A stretch of DNA of 64,000 nucleotides from Calycina herbarum (GCA_001414485.1 LLEY01000169.1:62001-126000), one strand, 5' to 3'. Positions 11,775-23,941 are shown, counted from the stretch's first letter. Notes: generated by a model not told the origin, from the letters alone. Program-made: numbers and translations.

Positions 11775-12849
11775 CTTGAAGAAATTTAAGAAGTTGGAGA
11801 AACTGCTGCTACCAAACTCAATACCCTACAAAGGGCAACCCCTTCATGTATTTATGTGAATACTTCAGGACGTTCATTATCATTAGCAATTGTGACCTCG
11901 AGCCATCTCACTGCATACCAAGACGCGAGCTACCTTGTAGTCGCTTCCAAGTCCCCTCACTCACACAACTTCCTCATGAAGAAGGATGTTGCAGCAAGCC
12001 AAGAGATATGTTCACCCGATTACGATGATTGACCAAGGCCGACAAGCATTCGAAAATCGATGCCTGAGGTACTTGGCGATCCTTCGAATAAAATCCCATT
12101 GTCGATAAAACACGTCGAGGTACCAGAAATCCGATATGCATAGTGAGTGAGGGGTACAGCAGTATACGGCGCAGTCATGCTGTACGAAAAAAGAATTCAT
12201 ATCAAATGAGGAAGTTGACGAAGAGACGAGACCAAAAGAAAACATCTGGGCCCTAAGACTCGGGGAAACGCAGAACCAAGCCTGTAGTTCAATAATGGTG
12301 CCTGGAGAGTGCATATAAAAGACGTTGCCAAGTCGAGATTGTGCACCTCCTCCCTATTTAGGTGCATCAAGTTAGGAAGGTACTTTGCTTGTACAAATCC
12401 GCCAAGCTCAAATATATATAACTTTGCTGAAACATAAAAATGAGACCTTCTTCTCTGTATAAAAACACTACAGTAGGAGCAAAAATAAAACATGACAAGA
12501 CGGGGGCCTTTTGTTTTGACTTGTACCAAATGATCAAACAATTAGCTTGCCCCGCTTTGAATCTCTAAATGTTAACCCCAGATTTTAATAATGATGCAGT
12601 ATATATATAGGTACTGAATAGTCTTATTCGGTAGGTAGGGGACTGACCTGGCCCATGAGCCGAATTGGGGGGCGGTGGATGCTGAGAAAAGTGTTCGGGA
12701 TATTCCCAGAAGCTGATACAGAGATAAAGATCACAGCACCACGTGACAGAGCTCATCTTGGACCTCGGCCCAGACGCGGCTCAAGATCATCTCTTCTACT
12801 CTAGTTTTATCTCCAATAGCCACAATCCCTCAACCTCACAACCGCCATA
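11775..12849. other. Intergenic between divergent fungalysin and PEX12 genes
   Basis: Shared upstream region of two divergent genes. Minus frames at 12,012-12,541 are not protein-like. A short TATATATATA tract lies near 12,600, and CACGTG occurs at 12,740-12,745, about 105 bp before the PEX12 ATG. Confidence 0.5.
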
Positions 12850-14169
12850 ATGGAATTCATGACCGAACTCCGCTCAACCTTTGACTCCCACAAACCCTCT
12901 CTCTTCGAGCTCCTCTCCGAATCCCAACTCTCCTCCCTCCTTCCCCCCTCCCTCCGCTACCTCCTCACAATCGCAACCCACCGACACCCCCGCTACCTCC
13001 TTCGAATCCTAAACTCCTTCGACGAACTCTACGCCCTCTGCATGCTAATAGTAGAACGGCATTACCTGAAAACCACCGGTGGCGGATTCACAGAGAACTT
13101 CTACGGCTTAAAACGCGAGCGTGCTTTAGCAGTGGGCGAAATCCCCCGCGCGCAAATCGGAGCGGCGGGACATGTGAGGGAGACATTGAAGTTGAGTGAT
13201 GGGGACGTGTGGAGGAATCTTGCGGTGATGATTGGGGTGCCCTATTTGAAGAGGAAGTTGGATGAGAGTTATGATGTGAATGCGCCGAGGGCTTTGCTTG
13301 GGGGGAATTATACACGTATGCCGCCGAACCCTACGATAAAACAGAGGATCCTACATTATTATCGGTGGTTTTTGAGGAATATCTATCCGAGTGTTAATGC
13401 GGCGTATTATTTTGCGATATTGGTGTTCAATGTTACCTATCTATTCGACAACTCCAGATTCCATTCTCCCTTTCTTTGGCTTATTGGGACGAGGATGAGG
13501 AGGTTGGGGGAGGAAGATTATAGGGCTATTGCTGCGTTGGCGGAGGGAAAACCAGGTTCGGGGAGAGGAGGGAATTTAGGGGTTACTAGTATTTTCCATC
13601 CTAGGATTATGGGGGAGAGGATGTTGGGGAGTTTGAAGATCTTGCTTCCAACGAGTATCTTTGCGTTGAAGTTTTTGGAGTGGTGGCATGCTAGTGATTT
13701 TGCGAGGCAGTTAGGGAAGAAAGCTGCGGAGGGGATTGAGTTACCGCCACCAATCGTATCTGGATTGTCGACGCTCTCCACCCGATTTGGGCCTGTGAAA
13801 AAGGGATCAACGTCAAATTCTGAGCCGCAAACACAGAAGGCCACGGAAAATCAAGAGCCCGAGAAAAAGGAGGCAAAGAATCCACCGATTGCCGCGGCCT
13901 CTTTACTACCTATATTCACAGTCCCCGTCCCTTCCAACTCGGAATGCTGTCCTATTTGCGAGGAGGAAATTACTACGGCAACTGCTTGTCAAACTGGTTT
14001 CGTGTTTTGTTATACTTGCATACATCGATGGATGGAGGGGAATCATGAGAAACAGGAGACTTTCATGGAAAGTAAAGAGGGGAAATGGGAAAATGGAAAG
14101 GGAAGATGTGCCGTGACGGGCAGACGAGTTCTTGGTGGTACTGAGGGACTGAGGAGGATAATGGTATAG
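12850..14169 (+). CDS. PEX12: Peroxisome assembly protein 12 (RING peroxin)
   Basis: Membrane component of the peroxisomal RING ubiquitin-ligase complex that recycles the import receptor Pex5. Single exon, 439 aa. The N-terminal Pex2/Pex12-type region includes [19 protein letters not shown], the YGLKRER motif after ENF, a long central segment with hydrophobic stretches ([20 protein letters not shown]), and a charged, low-complexity linker at about 310-355. The C-terminal RING-like domain spans about 365-425: CCPICEEEI, a further Cys pair in FCYTCIHRW, then GRCAVTGRR. As usual for Pex12, several ligands of the second zinc site are absent. The ATG at 12850 follows CATA and starts the family N-terminus. 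Codon third positions shift from strongly C to G/T near 13,150. Confidence 0.93.
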   Translation: MEFMTELRSTFDSHKPSLFELLSESQLSSLLPPSLRYLLTIATHRHPRYLLRILNSFDELYALCMLIVERHYLKTTGGGFTENFYGLKRERALAVGEIPRAQIGAAGHVRETLKLSDGDVWRNLAVMIGVPYLKRKLDESYDVNAPRALLGGNYTRMPPNPTIKQRILHYYRWFLRNIYPSVNAAYYFAILVFNVTYLFDNSRFHSPFLWLIGTRMRRLGEEDYRAIAALAEGKPGSGRGGNLGVTSIFHPRIMGERMLGSLKILLPTSIFALKFLEWWHASDFARQLGKKAAEGIELPPPIVSGLSTLSTRFGPVKKGSTSNSEPQTQKATENQEPEKKEAKNPPIAAASLLPIFTVPVPSNSECCPICEEEITTATACQTGFVFCYTCIHRWMEGNHEKQETFMESKEGKWENGKGRCAVTGRRVLGGTEGLRRIMV

Positions 14170-14601
14170 CTTGATTCGGTGATTTGGAAATGGGTATTTG
14201 GATTTAAGCGTGCATGGGATGGAGTTTGTCAAATATACCCGGGTACACTTGTCACATTTATAGATCAACAATGGATGGAATGATATGCTGCTACTCTCAG
14301 TGCTAATTCTGCTTTGAGACCGAAGTAAGTTGGTTCAAATTCCATTACCCTTTTCTCTTTCGTGCTTTCCCCTCGCTGAACAACCAACCACCAAGGAGCA
14401 TAAACAAACGAGAGTCAAAAATAAAACAAAAACATCCATCAAATTCATATAACCCCTCCTCAAAACCAACACCACCAACTCAAACAGTTTTAACACATCC
14501 GTTATACCCCCCACGATTGCATCCATCTTCTACACCTCTACCCTCCGCAACTTCAGCTCGAGGGTAGGCTAAGGGTTCTGGGGCGCGGGGGATAAGGGAG
14601 G
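14170..14601. other. Intergenic
   Basis: Convergent 3' side of PEX12. The 63-codon minus frame at 14,335-14,526 is hydrophobic but lacks family features; it could be a downstream exon of the small gene starting at 14,778, which I cannot show. Confidence 0.35.
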
Positions 14602-14778
14602 TTAAGATGGGTGAGGAGTCTGTGGGTGGGCGGTGTTAGTGTGTTGAATGAAAGAGGGTGAGATCAACTTGGAGGGGGTCTTGGCACGGGAAAGTGATGG
14701 GGGTAGAAACGGACCTGGAAGTGGCGCAGTCAGCGCTAGAGTGGTGAATATGAGAGAGACGATGACGGAGAGCTTCAT
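14602..14778 (-). CDS. Possible short secreted peptide
   Basis: ATG at 14778 opens a 58-residue frame whose first 20 residues form a textbook signal peptide (MKLSVIVSLIFTTLALTAPL), followed by a Pro/Ser/Thr/His-rich tail ending at 14602. There is no cysteine, so it is not a typical effector. An alternative is a two-exon gene that splices out part of the tail, but the only donor near residue 21 (GTCCGT) is poor. Leader quality supports a real start; the rest is uncertain. Confidence 0.4.
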   Translation of the reverse strand: MKLSVIVSLIFTTLALTAPLPGPFLPPSLSRAKTPSKLISPSFIQHTNTAHPQTPHPS

Positions 14779-17192
14779 CTTTGTGAAGTTAGAGTTATGA
14801 GGTGACCGTTGAGAAAAGAGGCAGTGTTTTGTGATTCGAGTTGGAGACGTAAGCTTGTAGTTGTGTTTGGTAGCTGAATTTGAGCATCGAAACGAAAGGA
14901 GGAGAACTTAATATTTATACACTTTGCTCTCCATTTTTTCGCGAGCACTTTGTTGTATCTTACATGTTGAAACATGCTCCGCCTATTCCGATTCGTTACC
15001 ACTCAAGAACGAACCAGAGATTCAAGAATGGAAAGTCGACGAGCATACATGGGAAAAGATGTCAGAAAACACCAACATATCTTTCAATGTTATGAGCACC
15101 ACGTCGCCAACACAACAAATAACTCAAGTTCTAGCCTTGGTGATAACCAAGAGCCAACCTTACAACAAGCATTTCAAGGATACAAACTTGACGAATAAGG
15201 CGAATCGAAGTAGGTGTTCTTATTATCCAACATTGTTGACTTTTAATCAAGCCCCTCAAGCTGGTTGTATTTACGTAAACAACCACTCAAGCTTCTAGCC
15301 CAGGTGATCATTTGGTAACTACAAGCCAAAATTGTAATATACATTTCAAAACCATGACGAACGAGACGAATGAGGTGAGTGTTCTTGGTGGCCAATCGAA
15401 ATACGACTAAGCGAGTTAGTTATTCGTACGTAAACAACCCGAGTTCCAACCACGTCGATTGCTTGATACCAACAAGCATTCAGAGGCTGAGAATCTGACA
15501 AGTAAACGCGAAGACTAACAGATGATTATGGGGTTTAATAAAGCTCCAACTAAGCGAGTTAGTTGTATGTACGTAAACAACAACTCAACCTGCGCTCTAG
15601 TCAGAGCAATTACTGGGTAAGCTAAATCCACCAAGATTTCTGTGGCCCACGAAAGATGGAGTACAGTGATCTTGTTATCTTGCATGCAAATGCTTGTTTG
15701 ATTTTACGTAAATGCTACCGACTCTTGGTTGTTGGAGCTTGATTGGAGCTTGATTGAACGACAATTTCATTTGTCGTATTCTCGGCCTTGGAATGCTTGT
15801 TGGTGTTCGGTTATCAAGAAATCGACTTGGCTAGAACTTGATGATCTGCATTCAAGGAAGAGAATGTGACAAATGAACGCAAGAGTAACATCTAATGCAG
15901 AGGCTTGATTAAGTCCCAACTAAGTGAGTTAGTTATATGCGTGAAACCAAATAAACGGTTGAGCAGAAAGCCAACTCATGATACTCACTCAAAAAACCCC
16001 TCCCCATTGCTGACTTATAATACTTAAGAATCAACTGTTGTATTTGAAATGATTGCCTTCTCATCAGAATCATGAGCATTTCCCTAAAACCACAAAAGCA
16101 GAACCCAGAGACATCACAAATAAAGCGGAAACTCAGATGACGAAATCTTTCCAACTCCAACATCCCAAAGTCTGGATGCAAGTACAGATCAAATCTCGAT
16201 TCTAGAACTCGGTCAGACGCAAACCTAGTGTTATTGTTGGCACCCGCCGTCGCCCAACAAAAATAATAACTTTAACCAACACCATAGAACAATTGAACAA
16301 TTGAACAATTGAAATCGCCACGTCAAACCATACAACAGCACTCACATGAGTGGAAATGAAAAGAACATCACTTACAGCGTGGCAACCCACACAGCACAGC
16401 TACACAGGACCTGTCAGAGCAGAGCAAAGGAAGAGACATGAGAATCAAGTACGAGTTTACTTAATTGAACGGGAAATAGGGTTGAAGAGGAAATTAAAAC
16501 ATACTATATGCCGTGAAGAAGAAAACAGCTACCCCAGTTGATCCTCCAATGTCGATCGCAGCCCAGTCCACCTCCGTGTCTTCAAGAATGGTCAGCTTGC
16601 CCATCACACTAGCAGCACCTTTAACCAACTCTACCAAAACATATATACAGCTCTACCAACTACCAGTGCCTGAAACTCCTTGGGCCATTGGTTTACTTCT
16701 CACAGAATATCCCAAAAAGCAATAGATTGCTGGCCGAACAACCCCCGCCGTCGCCTCTGAGCTTCTGTCAACTACTAGCCAACCCTCTTATCCAATTTTC
16801 AAAGCTTACCTCGAGCTTACCAATTCCTCCTCTTTCTGACAACACAAGAACCTCCCTTGAAGTTTCAAGTTGAAGTAAATAGAACTCAAAGTAGATGACG
16901 TACTTGGGTTCACCACAACTTCCCTTAAATTGTCACTCTGGAGTCCCTTGAATTACCAATCAACATCAAGCCTCATTCATGAATCTCAAAAAAATAAAAT
17001 ATATCATCCCCAGTATTTTGATATCGATTTTATTTTGCTTTCCCAATTATACTCCATCCCATGCATCAATGCATCAATGCATCAATTACTCCTCTATCGT
17101 AAGATTTACTCAAATTACAATACAATTCATATGCCAAAAAGGACCCCCAACAAGCGACCATTTAATTTCCCAAACGCATTCCAATCCATTTT
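14779..17192. other. Large intergenic region
   Basis: 2.4 kb without a supported gene. It contains diverged tandem repeats (15,095-15,940) and two trivial microrepeats: caattgaa x3 near 16,288-16,312 and gcatcaat x3 near 17,061-17,085. Several 60-120 codon frames look like chance. Confidence 0.5.
15095..15940 (+). repeat. Diverged tandem repeat, unit about 150-160 bp
   Basis: The phrase ctaagcgagttagtt then tacgtaaacaac, followed by actcaa, tctag and a gatt/gataac..ttggta block, recurs at about 15,110, 15,270, 15,410-15,440 and 15,549-15,600. A partial copy with ctaagtgagttagtt lies at about 15,918. The parts between also correspond (aagcatttcaag..tgacgaat / aagcattcagag..tgacaagt / ctgcattcaagg..tgacaaat). 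Units are too diverged for recent amplification. Confidence 0.6.
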
Positions 17193-19714
17193 TCAATCAG
17201 CTTTGATGGCGCTGTAATACTGTTAGCAAGGATCCAGATTCAAGACGAGGAAGGAGGTGAAGAGAGGAGAAGGGAGCGGGAAAGTCAAAGAGGGGCGAGG
17301 AGTGAGGGAGGGAAGAGGGGAGGTAGCAAGAGAGACGGAGAAGGGAGATTAGCCCTTCGCGAGCCCAGACCTCAAGGACTACACGTCCCAACCACTGACA
17401 CCCCAAAAACACCACAGCCTTCCCCCGTAGCCCCAAGATAGACATCAGAGGGTAAAATCCATCCAAAAAAGAAAGAGGAAAAAAGAGACTCACCCATAAA
17501 TCCTCCTCACAAAAGCATAAGCCGTCAAAAACCCCACCGTCCCACAAAGCAACCCATAAACCACACACGCCAAAAACGAATACCCAAAAAACAACAACCC
17601 ACTAACGAACCCCTCAATATGCAACTTGGTAAAGTAATACCAGATACAATAAACAAAGACCCAAACACTGCTACTGCCCCCAACAAAGAAAGAGTGCCAC
17701 CACCAATTATAGTCCTCCGAGCAAAGCTTGATGTAAATCGTGACGATGGTGACCTCGGCGATGGTGAGGATCAAGATGACGGAGACGACGGAGAGGAAGC
17801 CAAAGACGTAGTAATATCCTGATTTATCCTGCCAGAGGGATTGGAAGACGTAGAGGAGTTCTATGAAGATTACTGCGAAGGGGATGAGGCCTGCTAGTAG
17901 GATGGATTGTACACTCTGGATATACCAAGGTCTAGCAGGTAATTGGCGTGGTAAAGTCGTAGTTTTCGTAGGATGTTCCCACGCCCCGGTGCGAAGATAG
18001 CCATACCAACTCCCCACATAAACAAGCGGAAGCTGGATACAAAGCCAGAGCAGTATAATCCCCACCAGCGTCCCAAAAGGCAGCGCAGTAGAAGAGGCTT
18101 GCGCCCAAACAAAAAGGTTGAGGATGAATACTAGGGCGAATAGAAGACCCGGGAAGAGGATCGCAGTAATGAGTGTGTTTTTCCGCCAGTTCTTACCGCC
18201 GAAAGTTCTGTAAACTCGTCCAGAGAAGTAGCCTGAGAAGAGACCAGCGAAGACGAATAGACCAACTCCTACACTGACGAAACCACCGCGGAAACTGGGG
18301 TTCAATATCCCTAAGCTGCTGAGGAAGAGTAATCCCACAGCCATGAAGACTAATTGCATTCCAGATCCAACAAGTGGGGCCAAAAGGTATCCATAAGCGG
18401 GAGCACGGAAAACATCACCATGGAGTAATTTCCATCCTGTAACATCTTCCAGAGCTTCCTCGTCGGAAGAAACATCCGCATCATTATCATCATCTCCTAC
18501 TTGTTCAAGTAGTCCCAACACAGCCTTTTCTCCAGATTTCGGTGTTCGTGCTCCACTTCCCGGTCTAGATCTCCTCTTCAATTTCGACTTTCCATCTTCA
18601 AGAGTCGCATTTGCCTCTTTGTAAGTCTTGATATCGCCGCGAATGGTTCTCGCAAGAATCATAGCAACAATCGCACTCAATGATCCTGAGATAATCAAAG
18701 AGTTGATAATTGCAAGCCAATGAATCCGGGATCCCTCTTCCTGGTTGACGAAATACAAATCCCATCGATGTGCCCACTCAATTTTATCATCCTCGCGCCA
18801 GTAAACCGAGTAAGTATATGGAATATCCAGAGTCGCCCCATCATCAACATCTGTCTCGCTCTCTGGAGGATAATACGAAGAATGAGGATATTGACTCGAA
18901 AAATCCGTCGCATTCGGTTTGATGTATAATTCCATCGGCGTCTCGACTTCACTGAGATCCTCTGGACATCCATCTTCCAATCGCTTTTCCGGTCCGATAC
19001 TCTTGGTATACACCTCAAACGCAACGACCACCTTACCACCCTTCTCGCCCTCCTTTCCAGGTGCCTTTCGGTAGCGAATTACGATGGTAAGGTGGTTGTT
19101 GATGTAAAATCGATGTTTCCCGGAATTGATCTCAATATCCTTGTAGCCTATTTTAAATCCCGCCGCATAATATTTTCTCGATTTATCCACTGTCACGAAA
19201 CTCGTTGCTCCGGGGAGGTTATCCACGATCCATTCCGCTACATATCCATCGCGGACCAATTCTCTTGCTCGCTTCAAGTCTTTTCTCGACACGGTTTTTG
19301 TGCAGAGGGCGTTACAGGTTGAATCTTTTCCCATGACCAATTCAATATCCGATTGTGTTATTCGATCGCCTCGTAGGACTTCGCCTAGGTTCAAGGATAT
19401 CGTCTGTCCGCTCAGGAGTGGGGATCCGGCATGGGAAGCTCCTGTTGGTGGGCAGACAAATGGAAGGTCGTAGTATGCATATTGCAATTGGGTGTTGTCG
19501 GAGTAGACTTTATTAACAAGGAGAGGAATGGCTTCGTTGTCTTTATAACTCTTCACGGACCAGCCTTTGATCCAATCAGCAAATTGATTCCAGCAGGAGA
19601 TTGGAAGTTCTTGGATCACATACCAGGAATATAAAAAGCCTCCGCACATGTCGAGGCGAGTAAGAAAAAGAGGGATTTCCGTAAGGACATCCGTGAGGGA
19701 AAGTGTGGTGCCAT
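17193..19714 (-). CDS. TM9SF/EMP70 family nonaspanin
   Basis: Nine-transmembrane Golgi/endosomal protein of the nonaspanin family, implicated in sorting and adhesion. Three exons: 19714-19624, 19564-17494 and a 19-nt last exon 17211-17193; 726 aa. The first exon gives the signal peptide (MSLRKSLFFLLASTCAEA) and splices into FYIPGWSVKSY, the family N-terminus. Next come SDNTQLQYAYYDLPFVCPP, a long lumenal domain, then TM segments (from about residue 390) including DVFRAPAYGYLLAPLVGSG and GGFVSVGVGLFVFAG. A Lys/Arg/Asp/Glu-rich insertion (about 425-480) separates TM1 from the rest. Splicing the last exon produces ..RRIYGAIKAD, i.e. the KxD COPI-type Golgi retention signal seen in this family. 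The open frame continuing 5' to 19985 is an upstream artefact in another phase. Confidence 0.93.
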
Positions 19715-20606
19715 TGTTGTGGTTTATTCGCTGTTGATTCAATATTGCATGCCAAAGATCTACTTGACGACTTCCAGTCCGCCCTCGGATTGCCGGGAGG
19801 AGATCTGCTGTGGTACAGTAGCGTCGTAGGACGAAGTCTCCAGTCCAAAGTCTGAGGGTGATCTCTCGCGTGGGTTGAGGTGACGAAGCTCTAGCGGTTG
19901 GCTTCTTGTCTTGTTGATGTGGTGGCTTATCCGTCAGATATTCGCGTCCTCGACAGGGCGAGAGGGAAACGAGTGTAATCGGCACAGAGTACCTAGCCGA
20001 TGGAGGAGGAGGGAGATGGAGTGTCGTGTATCTGCAGCAGAGGAGTGGTTTTCGCGATAGCGAAATAGATGGTGTTCACAAGAAGTACGAGTACAGCAGA
20101 AGCATTGTAGAGGCGCAATATTTCGGGGTATGCACGGCACTTTTGGCGGGCTGGAAGTGCCTGAAATGAGCCGGTGCAGGGTTCACAGCTTGCCCTTCCG
20201 GGTGTTATGGGGTCAACCTCTAGTGACCTCTAAGAATAGATGACGCTTGATAAAGGGGCGAGGGGGTGGGGCATACATAACGTCCTCGTTAACCTGCTTT
20301 TTTGCACTGAATCTCGAAATTTCTTGAAGAAATTAGCAATCTACACGTCACCATCAATCTCCACAATTCTTTGGATAATTGTCGTCTGTCCATTGGCTGT
20401 GATGTCGATTTTCCTTCTTGCTACCCCTCTGGATTCTGCTTTTTGGAATCATAATCATACCATCGGCAGGCATGTCACTATCTATGCGGTGAGATATACG
20501 AGGGAGTTGAAATACATATACTTTCGCGGCTTTAAGTACTATTTTTCATTATGGCAGCAAAGCACCTACCTACCTAGGCACTCTATCCCTCCTCAGTATG
20601 TAAGAC
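19715..20606. other. Intergenic
   Basis: Promoter and 5' leader of the nonaspanin gene. A 132-codon plus frame at 20,240-20,638 has no recognisable features and overlaps the 3' end of the UCH gene. Confidence 0.5.
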
Positions 20607-21569
20607 CTACTCCCCCTCCGCAAGAGCAATACAACTAAACCTCAAATCACTTCCCCCACTACTTCTCTCCATCTCAATCACCCTCCCCAACCCCATCTCG
20701 ATAGCTTTCGGACTCAAAAGATCCTCCCCCTCCCCCAATTCCCCCCTAACAATAGGACCCTTCCGATTCCCCTCCAACTCCCAAAGCTTCCCCTCGCTCT
20801 TCACAAAAGCAACAAAATGCTGCTAGGGAAAATCTCGGAGTCAGTATTGCCATTTCTAGGACTATTTTTGGGGAAGCAACAGGGTAGTGGGCAGGAAACA
20901 AAGCTGTCTGAGGAGGAAATAGTGTTTCAATCCTCCTGAAACAACCCGAGAAGGGTAATAAGAACTCGGAGAATACTCACTCCCAGATGCGCCCCATCAG
21001 AGACAGGCGGAACCGTATCACCCATCTCCGCAACACTCTGATGTGCATCCTCGAAGTCTTTGTTATCATATAGGAACTGCGCTCTCTCCTCCATCTTCAA
21101 AGGTATCGCACCATCTCGGATTTTCGAAAGGGTAGAATTGGGAAGGATATGTTCTTTCGCCGGGCCGTTGATTAGGCAGTGCAGGAGACCGATCGATCCA
21201 CATGCCTCCCCGATCGTTTGTTTGAACCAGATTACCGGTTCTTCTGGACCTGAACCGGTGTATTCTTGGGTATCGGAGTCTTCGGCGATGCGGGAGGCGT
21301 GCCAGGCGGGGGTCAATGGGATGATAACAAGCAGAGCAAGGACAGGACGTGGGATCATGGATAGAAGGGAGGGCTCGGTGAGAGAGTAGACGTCGTGGAA
21401 TTTCAGGGAGGGGGAGAGTCCGAGGGTTGAGGCGAGGGCGTTCATTACTTCTGGGTTGTTTTCTGTTAACAAAATTGTTAGTTAAGCCTCAAACGAGGTT
21501 GTTGATGGGGGAGATACCCAGGACCGTGAAGGTCTTCTTTCCGTTGATGATTTTGGATGGGATGGGCAT
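20607..21569 (-). CDS. Ubiquitin C-terminal hydrolase (peptidase C12, UCHL/YUH1 type)
   Basis: Cysteine protease that trims small adducts from the C-terminus of ubiquitin or NEDD8. Three exons: 21569-21518, 21462-20981 and 20822-20607; 249 aa. Splicing joins FTVL to ENNPEVMN, the conserved N-terminal motif. The oxyanion Gln99 and catalytic Cys105 sit in FKQTIGEACGSIGLLH. The second intron precedes QHFVAFVKSEG, which carries catalytic His180. The third triad position, normally Asp in a LDG motif, is Glu195 here (LWELEGNRKGP). The C-terminus RFSCIALAEGE is family-like (the F-N/S-x-ALA motif). Single-domain length is normal. Start: the first in-frame ATG; a poly-A/poly-C tract lies directly upstream on the minus strand. 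Confidence 0.93.
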
Positions 21570-23346
21570 TTTGGATGGTTTTTTTTTTTGTGGGGGGGGG
21601 GGCTTGAGAGGGATTCTTGAGTTTATTTGGGACGGGAGCTTGAGATGTTGATCGAGTAAATTGCGGGGAAGTGGGAAGTTCTATAAGGCGGGCATGTTGA
21701 TGATGGTGAATAGGCTGCTGGGACGCGACTACCTGCATCACCAGGGCGTGATTGACATGTCACGTGTGGCTGGCTGGTTCCTCTTGAGCTCCTAAACTAG
21801 TTTGGGAACCTCCTCTTTCTTTGGCTTGTTCTTTCAGGTTGGTTATGATGGATTGGGTTCACCCCTGCTGAGTGCTGAGTTCACCAGGTAGGCAATTGAG
21901 AGTCTGCGGAAAAGATCGTTCCTCAACAATATCTCCTAATTTATATTATTCCAGAATATCTAGAATAAGTAAACCAATCGTATGAAGTTTCAGATACGTC
22001 AAATTCGTTTGCCCTATTCCTGAAACTTTATACAATTAATTTCGTTGCTCTAAATATTCTCGAATAATATTATTTAAGAGATGTTGTTCGGATGAACGAG
22101 AACAATTACAAGCCTTCCAGGGTTTCGCCTCCGATGATGGACCAGGTAGCTAGAAGAGCGAAACACTCGTATATTCCAATTTTGGAAACATTCTCTTGAT
22201 CTCTTATGATGTTGGGATCTTTCCCTTTGAGGATGGACTTTTCGCCTCGCTCTTGCGATGGGCTTTTGCCGCATAGAGGGCGACTCGAAATAGGAAGGCA
22301 GCGTGCAGTAAACACCTTTCAAAGGTAGAAGAGCGAAGTTTCCCGCAATGCTTTCGCTCCGCTGCCTGGATGCCTGGTGCTGTTCGACGAACTTTGAATG
22401 GGGGGGCTCCTACCTGGGACATGGACAGTCGTTCCTTCCCTTCTTGCTCTCTTCCGTCAACCAGTCGCTTCCGGTCTCTTCCCGGGCCACGCATCATCCA
22501 GATCCACCCAGAAAGGCAGTAATTCTTTCTGTACACAAATAACTCTTTCCATCATCACAAAACAAAATCGGTGGTGCACTCGTTCTCAAGATGGGATGCA
22601 TTGCTAACTCATATATAAACAGACACAAAAACCAAAACTCATTGAACGCAACTTCCCCCAGGAAAGCGCGGGGCAAAAAGTCAAAGGTCAGAGCCGTGAT
22701 TCATTTGAATCCCCTCAGCCATCGTTGCAGTCCATTTGGGCACCCGTTGGTGACTCGAGATGGCCGGTCTAAATGCCCAATCAATTGCGAATGCGATCGG
22801 TTCTCTGCATAGAGAAAGTTTGATTTGATGGTTACATTGATTTGTACATCTTCGGGTGATAACATTAGATACACCTACCAATTCTAAAGACGGAAGTCTT
22901 CTAGAAAGCTTGACAGACATTTACCCAAGTGTTTGACAGACATCTACCCAGGTGTTTGAGGACATCTACCCAGGTGTACCAACCGGCCTCTGACGAGGTT
23001 ACTCCCTACCAGGAGATTAGGCCTTCTCCCCAGGAGTGCCGAACTGTGACATTCAGGTGAGATTATTCCGCTCCTTCGCAGTACCACCGAGTCTATATTT
23101 TTTTGGAAGTTTTTCTTTTTTTGAGAGATAGACGAGAGAGAGTTAATTTCAGCGGAGAGGTTAGCTTATCAATGACTAGTCACTTGAATAGAGTATCTAA
23201 GTTTATTAGAAGGTAAAAGGTTCTTGCTCTCGTAGTCTTCTTTAAGCTCTCACGTCTAGGTAAGTTCAAAAGATTTATAGATGTGGAAAGAGTTGCATTT
23301 TAGTACTTTCCGACGGGATCAAAAACTTCAAGAAATGAGCTTGAAG
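21570..23346. other. Intergenic, 1.8 kb
   Basis: Holds a T11 then G11 homopolymer pair (about 21,581-21,602), a CACGTG at about 21,761, and a small tandem repeat (22,910-22,976). Open frames at 22,074-22,920 on both strands are unconvincing. A poly-T rich stretch lies near 23,097-23,120. Confidence 0.5.
22910..22976 (+). repeat. Tandem repeat, about 22-bp unit x3
   Basis: Three consecutive near-copies of tttgacagacatctacccag plus gtg; the first has two substitutions and the third lacks one short segment. Confidence 0.8.
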
Positions 23347-23941
23347 CTACTTATATATCAGAAATAAGACAGCTTGGATACAAGCAAGAACTCCCGCGAC
23401 ACCGGAAGTAACAGCAACACCCAGTTCAATTTTCCCCGTCAATTGACCAACACCAATTCCTGTCCCAAGACACAGAGCCATATTTAGAAGTACTACACTG
23501 AAAACCCCGACCCAATTCATTTCTAAAGCCACGAGAAGAATTCGCCTGTCAGCAAAAGGTTGATTGGCGTCGTCCAATTCAAACAAGCAACTGTTCTTCA
23601 CGAAGTCTATGGCACAGGACAGAATATCGGGGTTTTGGAAAGCGGCTGTGAGCTCGATATCACGCTTTCTATGGTGAACGAATACTTGGCGGATGTTTTG
23701 CTGGGCGGCTTCGAGGTCCGAGGAGCTGTTCTATTGGAAAGCACCACAAGTTAGCTCAGAGAAGGAGATATGGGTAATTATGTTTACTTACAGGGGAAAG
23801 AGTTGCGATTTCGATGGCGGGACTCCAGAATATTGGTAGCTTATCCCAAAGTCGGTAGGGGTTGTGGGACTTCGCTTGCGTATATTGTTGTTGAAGCTGC
23901 TGCATGATGGTGGTACCGGTATCGTGGCGATTGAGTTTCAT
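23347..23941 (-). CDS. Unrecognised protein with two C-terminal membrane helices
   Basis: Two exons are well supported by phase: ..23792 and 23730-23347, intron 23731-23791 (GTAAGT..CAATAG with CTAAC branch site). The spliced protein has a soluble, Gln-rich N-part (IMQQLQQQYTQ), then SPAIEIATLSP joined to NSSSDLEAAQQNIRQVFVHH, a helical segment, and two hydrophobic stretches near the end (VGVFSVVLLNMALCLGTGIG; LGVAVTSGVAGVLACIQAVL), finishing in LIYK. The frame is open upstream to about 24,070 and reads sensibly (VPTPGLIWRVAFQSLSGPLY), but the first in-frame ATG is at 23941. Either that is the start (177 aa) or an unseen 5' exon supplies it. The architecture resembles fungal proteins of unknown function with a C-terminal TM hairpin. 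Confidence 0.65.

Noticed and set aside
12012..12756. Minus-strand frames upstream of PEX12
   Set aside because: No family features and they overlap one another in different frames within an AT-rich promoter region.
19715..19985. N-terminal extension of the nonaspanin frame
   Set aside because: The open frame continues through the first intron in the wrong phase; the spliced start at 19,714 gives a signal peptide and the family N-terminus.
20240..20638. 132-codon plus frame
   Set aside because: No motif; overlaps the 3' end of the UCH gene on the other strand.
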